A stretch of 20,336 nt of DNA from Nemertoderma westbladi (taxonomy: Eukaryota; Xenacoelomorpha; Nemertodermatida; Nemertodermatidae): positions 1 through 20,336 of the forward strand of contig JAUCBJ010000479.1 of assembly GCA_032718475.1 (NCBI GenBank), given 5' to 3'. The notes under the pieces were generated by a model. That model did not search any database, was not told the DNA's origin, and saw only the letters and a program-made list of their open reading frames with translations. The translations under genes were made by a program, and so were the position numbers. Below, piece after piece: positions 17,907-20,336 of the stretch. Numbering within the stretch: the first letter of the stretch is position 1; the number at the start of each line of letters is the position of its first letter.

Positions 17907-18506
17907 CTGCTGGTAGCCACTTTTAATCTACCAACTGCAGAACTTGTAATAGTTGGAAGAATAGTACGGTACCGGTCTGCCGGTAGGTAAGCAGGTAAGG
18001 CAGTAAGGGATGTAGAACAGCATACTGAAGTATCTAAGTCAGTAGGCTACTGTAGTAAGTACTGGTATAACAGCAGTGCGAGTGTGTGGTGTTGTGTGGG
18101 CGCCGAGCAGCTCCAAGCTTTTTTAAGTCTGTAACCTGCTCCTTTCCCTGATTTTGGTAAAGTGATTGTTTATTGTTTGGGTTAGAAAATCCCGCCTCTG
18201 TAACCTGCTCCTTTCTCTCAATTGGTAATGTTATCGTTTATTGTTTTGGTTAGAAAATCCCGTCTCTGTAACCTGCTCCTTTCCCTGATTTGCTAAAGTG
18301 ACTGTTTATTGTTTTGGTTAGAAAATCCCGCCTCTGTAACCTGCTCCTTTCCCTCAATTAGTTAAATGATCGTTTATTGTTTAGGTTAGAAAGGCCCGCC
18401 TCTGTAACCTGCTCCTTTCCTTCATTTGGTAAACTGACTGTTTATTATGTTTTGTATAATTTTTGTAAGTTTTAGTAGTAATAAGTTTTGTTTATTGTAT
18501 AATTCA
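17907..18506. other. Spacer between the inner and outer right arms
   Basis: No gene is supported. 17907-18128 is unique DNA with ACCGGT and TAGGCCTA-like motifs. The 68-bp minisatellite fills 18129-18455. A T-rich stretch then leads into the right arm of the outer element. Confidence 0.6.
18129..18455 (+). repeat. 68-bp minisatellite, about five units
   Basis: Units begin CTGTAACCTGCTCCTTTCCC at 18129, 18198, 18266, 18334 and 18402 (spacing 69, 68, 68, 68). They continue with a variable part, then TTTATTGTTTTGGTTAGAAA and ATCCCGCCT. The last unit is incomplete. Single reverse-complement copies lie at about 17595-17650 and 18885-18950. Confidence 0.9.
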
Positions 18507-18649
18507 GGGGGGGCATAATTTCCTAAGGGGGGGCATTTTTTCCTAGGGAAATTTGCCCGGGGGGGGGCATTTTTTCCTAGGAAAATATGCCCCCCCGGGC
18601 ACATTCCCCGGGGGGGGGGGGGGGGGGCATATTTTCCTGTTACACCGGT
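18507..18649. repeat. Right arm of the outer foldback-like element
   Basis: About four palindromic units of GGGGGGGCATTTTTTCCTAG and GGAAATTTGCCCGG type, including an 18-G run (18610-18627), ending in CCTGTTACACCGGT. It is inverted relative to the left arm at 16556-16730. Open frames crossing it (for example 18422-18604 minus) are low-complexity. Confidence 0.8.
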
Positions 18650-18802
18650 TCTTAGCTACTAAATGCCCCACCACTACTCTGCTACTGTAGGCCTACTACC
18701 CCAGCTCTGTTCATTCTTCTGCGTGTATTTGTGATAGTCCGTCACCATGCAGCCATGTGCATTGTGCATGTGCAGTCCGTATAGTGGTAGCTGGTAGCAG
18801 AT

Positions 18803-19034
18803 GGGTGTAAACACTACGCCAACAACCGACAACCAACGCCGACAACCATTATTAAAGCTATTTAATGTCATTTATTAATTGAGGGAAATGGAACAGGTTA
18901 CAGGCTTACAGTAGAAGGTTATTCTAATCAAAACAATAAACAAGAGTCGCGAATTCAGGTTACATTTTCATATTTGCTGTTTGTCGGCAGTTGTTGTTGG
19001 CTGTTGGTTGTCGGCGTATGTAGCGTTTACACCC
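18803..19034. mobile_element. 232-bp MITE with 9-bp target-site duplication
   Basis: The perfect 9-base direct repeat GTAGCAGAT lies at 18794-18802 and 19035-19043. Directly inside are the inverted tips GGGTGTAAAC and GTTTACACCC. The arms then continue as imperfect inverted CAACAACCGACAACC-rich sequence (to about 18848, and back from about 18984). The centre holds a reverse-complement copy of the 68-bp unit seen as a minisatellite at 18129-18455. A 9-bp duplication suits Mutator-like or Merlin elements, and an 8-bp reading would suit hAT. The superfamily is not settled. Confidence 0.85.
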
Positions 19035-19043
19035 GTAGCAGAT

Positions 19044-19494
19044 AATCTAAGCCTCTCATTCTCATACCCCTGTACCCACTTGTCAGCTTGTACTGCATAC
19101 CACTACCAGCCCAGCATAAACTGGACCAACCTCCTACGACAGTACGAGGCTACTTTCTGACGTCTGACCTTGACCTATCTAACGAAACGACAGAACTAAC
19201 ATTAAACATACACACATACTGTAGCCTAATACTGTAATACCAGAAAACATACCTGCAGCATACTGGCATACTCAGATACTGTACAAACACAGCGTGCAAT
19301 ATACCTTACCGGGTATACTATACAGTTCTGCAGTTATACACTGATTTCAACTACAAACTATACTTAATGGTCTGTTAATGCTGTGATACGTGGATACAGT
19401 AATAAAATGTATTGTAAAGTATCGTGACACTCTCCAGTGGTGGCGTAATCAGTAACCCTAGTGCTGTTGCTGTACCGGTACCTGTAATGCAGTA
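19044..19494. other. Upstream region of the ANKRD54-like gene
   Basis: No separate gene is supported. The sequence is rich in CAGTA/TACTG words. It probably includes the promoter and 5' untranslated region, but no TATA box or other element can be assigned. A possible splice acceptor (pyrimidine-poor, ending GCAG at about 19491) lies just before the ATG, so a non-coding upstream exon cannot be ruled out. Confidence 0.45.
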
Positions 19495-20208
19495 ATGGCT
19501 GATCGACATAGGGGAGATAGAAAAATCCTATCGCGGTTGCGATCAGAACGTCGCTGTAAGTCGATACCGTACAATGTTAACGGCAGCTCTACAACCCACC
19601 AGCGCCTACAGACGGCTGTGTGTCAGGGCGATGTGGATGGCATAATATCGCTGTTAAACGGGGGGGCCAGTCCCAACACCTACGACGGGAAGAATCTACG
19701 CTCTCCGTTACACATAGCCGCCGCTAAGGGGGACTACGATGTCTGTCGGATTATGCTACAGGCCGGGGCTGACCCAAACGCGAGAGACCTATTGGGGAAC
19801 ACGCCGTTGCATCTCGCGGCCATTAGCAACCAGTTGCCATTGGTCATCTTGCTGATTAAATCCGGCGCGGACGTTAGTAACCAGTGCAGCGGATCTCTGA
19901 CCACGTTGAGAGTGCTATCTAGCCGATTAGCTATGGTCGGTGACGGTAGCGGTGCCGCTAATCAGTCCCGTGTTAACCAGTTGCTGCAGATCGTTGAGGT
20001 ACTTCGAGTTTACACTCGCGCCGTCGACTTCAGTGAAGGAATTCACGTTAAACTTCCTAGCGATTTAGTCGAAGTTGACGCGGAGACCGCCACCGATAAA
20101 GTCGAGGACTTAGTAGACGATATACAAAGTGTCGTTGATAAAATACAAAGATTACAAATGAATTCAGATACAGAACACAGTATTAATTCTGTCCTAGGCA
20201 CAGGCTGA
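19495..20208 (+). CDS. ANKRD54: ANKRD54-like ankyrin repeat protein
   Basis: The intact 237-residue product has ankyrin repeats at about residues 34-64, 66-97 (SPLHIAAAKGDYDVCRIMLQ) and 99-131 (GNTPLHLAAISNQLPLVILL). A degenerate fourth repeat follows (132-172), where the usual TPLHLA reads TTLRVL. The C-terminus (174-222) is helical and acidic. The order GADPNARDLLGNTPLHLAA, then a repeat with S-x-L, then LRVYTRAV and a final helix ending QRLQM matches ANKRD54 (LIAR). In vertebrates that protein binds the kinase Lyn and shuttles between nucleus and cytoplasm. Human ANKRD54 is about 300 residues, and the difference is mainly a shorter N-terminus. Basic residues at 4-21 (RHRGDRK...RLRSERR) could serve as a nuclear signal. 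The ATG has G at -3 and +4. The gene is single-exon and richer in GC than its surroundings. Other ankyrin proteins are possible, but the C-terminal match favours ANKRD54. Confidence 0.8.
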   Translation: MADRHRGDRKILSRLRSERRCKSIPYNVNGSSTTHQRLQTAVCQGDVDGIISLLNGGASPNTYDGKNLRSPLHIAAAKGDYDVCRIMLQAGADPNARDLLGNTPLHLAAISNQLPLVILLIKSGADVSNQCSGSLTTLRVLSSRLAMVGDGSGAANQSRVNQLLQIVEVLRVYTRAVDFSEGIHVKLPSDLVEVDAETATDKVEDLVDDIQSVVDKIQRLQMNSDTEHSINSVLGTG

Positions 20209-20248
20209 CGGGAATGTCTTCTGTTTAGGTAAAATAATTACCATTAGG

Positions 20249-20324
20249 GAGCCTACCTTGGGGTAGAGGTTAAATACGTTGCCCTTATCTCCGTAGGTTG
20301 TGGGTTCGATCCTAGCCAGGGCTC
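20249..20324 (+). pseudogene. tRNA-like sequence near the window end
   Basis: A 76-base segment has an A-box-like D-arm (TACCTTGGGGTAGAGG, with a CCT/AGG stem) and an exact B-box core GGTTCGATCC at 20303-20312. GAGCC at its start can pair with GGCTC at its end. The T-stem has one mismatch and no good anticodon stem is evident. It starts about 40 bases after the stop codon of the ANKRD54-like gene, so it lies in that gene's 3' region. It is more likely the head of a tRNA-derived SINE, or a tRNA pseudogene, than an active tRNA. Only 12 bases follow before the window ends, so a SINE body cannot be checked. Confidence 0.5.
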
Positions 20325-20336
20325 ATCTCTGCCTTA

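Larger units (their letters stand above)
16556..18649. mobile_element. Outer foldback-like element (GGGGGGGCATTTTTTCCTAG arms)
   Basis: The left tip ACCGGTGTCACAAGGAAATC (16556) is inverted at the right end, where GGCATATTTTCCTGTTACAC leads into CGGT, ending at 18649; about 22 of 28 bases match. Behind each tip is an array of short units built from GCCCCCCGGGCA and TTTTTCCTAGGAAAT, at 16556-16730 and 18507-18649. Inverted arms made of short internal repeats are the pattern of foldback elements. No target-site duplication was found. The interior holds a second, different foldback-like element (16742-17906) and a 68-bp minisatellite. The pairing of these two ends as one element is inferred from their matching tips. 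Confidence 0.6.

Noticed and set aside
17579-17926. Three frames over the right arm of the inner foldback-like element
   Set aside because: They translate the palindromic arm units and have no domain features.
18422-18871. Minus-strand frames in the outer right arm and MITE flank
   Set aside because: The first is a Pro/Gly string from G-rich arm repeats. The second starts inside the MITE and shows no recognisable sequence.

Overview
The window looks like nuclear DNA of an animal, most likely a marine invertebrate. The reasons are AT-rich intergenic DNA, two genes of animal-type eukaryotic families (IER3IP1/Yos1 and an ANKRD54-like ankyrin protein), a non-LTR retrotransposon fragment, and a dense layer of non-autonomous transposons. 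The very frequent palindrome TAGGCCTA and the pearl/Helitron-like elements would suit an echinoderm or mollusc. That placement is an impression, not something the sequence proves. Nothing looks bacterial: there are no operons, ribosome binding sites or CRISPR.

Genes. Three short, intact, single-exon reading frames stand out. An IER3IP1/Yos1-family ER-Golgi protein lies at 985-1257 (+). A 72-residue hydrophobic protein of unknown function lies at 11428-11646 (-). An ANKRD54-like protein with ankyrin repeats lies at 19495-20208 (+). A 92-codon frame at 17057-17335 (+) resembles the start of gypsy-type integrase-related proteins and lies inside a repeat element. The two recognised genes have unrelated roles, and no shared pathway is visible.

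Layout. 1-1653: intergenic DNA plus IER3IP1. 1654-3475: a G-rich minisatellite split by a 1,467-bp 5'-truncated LINE on the minus strand, with a 10-bp target duplication. 3987-10238: one truncated and two full-length copies of a 2.7-kb Helitron/pearl-like non-autonomous element. The two full copies are joined head to tail, each ends in the same 38-bp hairpin, and each has a TCTG microsatellite near its 5' end and an array of 146-bp repeats inside. The second copy also holds a tRNA-derived insert. 10239-14784: mostly AT-rich DNA with the small hydrophobic-protein gene and a few simple repeats. 14785-16546: a TIR transposon with inward-facing subterminal repeats and a 4-bp target duplication. 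16556-18649: two nested foldback-like elements that share the tip ACCGGTGTMACA but have different palindromic repeat arms, plus a 68-bp minisatellite. 18803-19034: a 232-bp MITE with a perfect 9-bp target duplication. 19495-20336: the ANKRD54-like gene, followed closely by a tRNA-like sequence cut by the window end.

The strongest structural observations are the seamless CTAG|TCTAAT junction between the two Helitron-like copies, the nested foldback elements, and a 68-bp sequence unit that recurs in three different repeat contexts within 1.4 kb. No transposase, Rep/helicase or complete reverse transcriptase survives here, so every mobile element in the window would depend on proteins encoded elsewhere.
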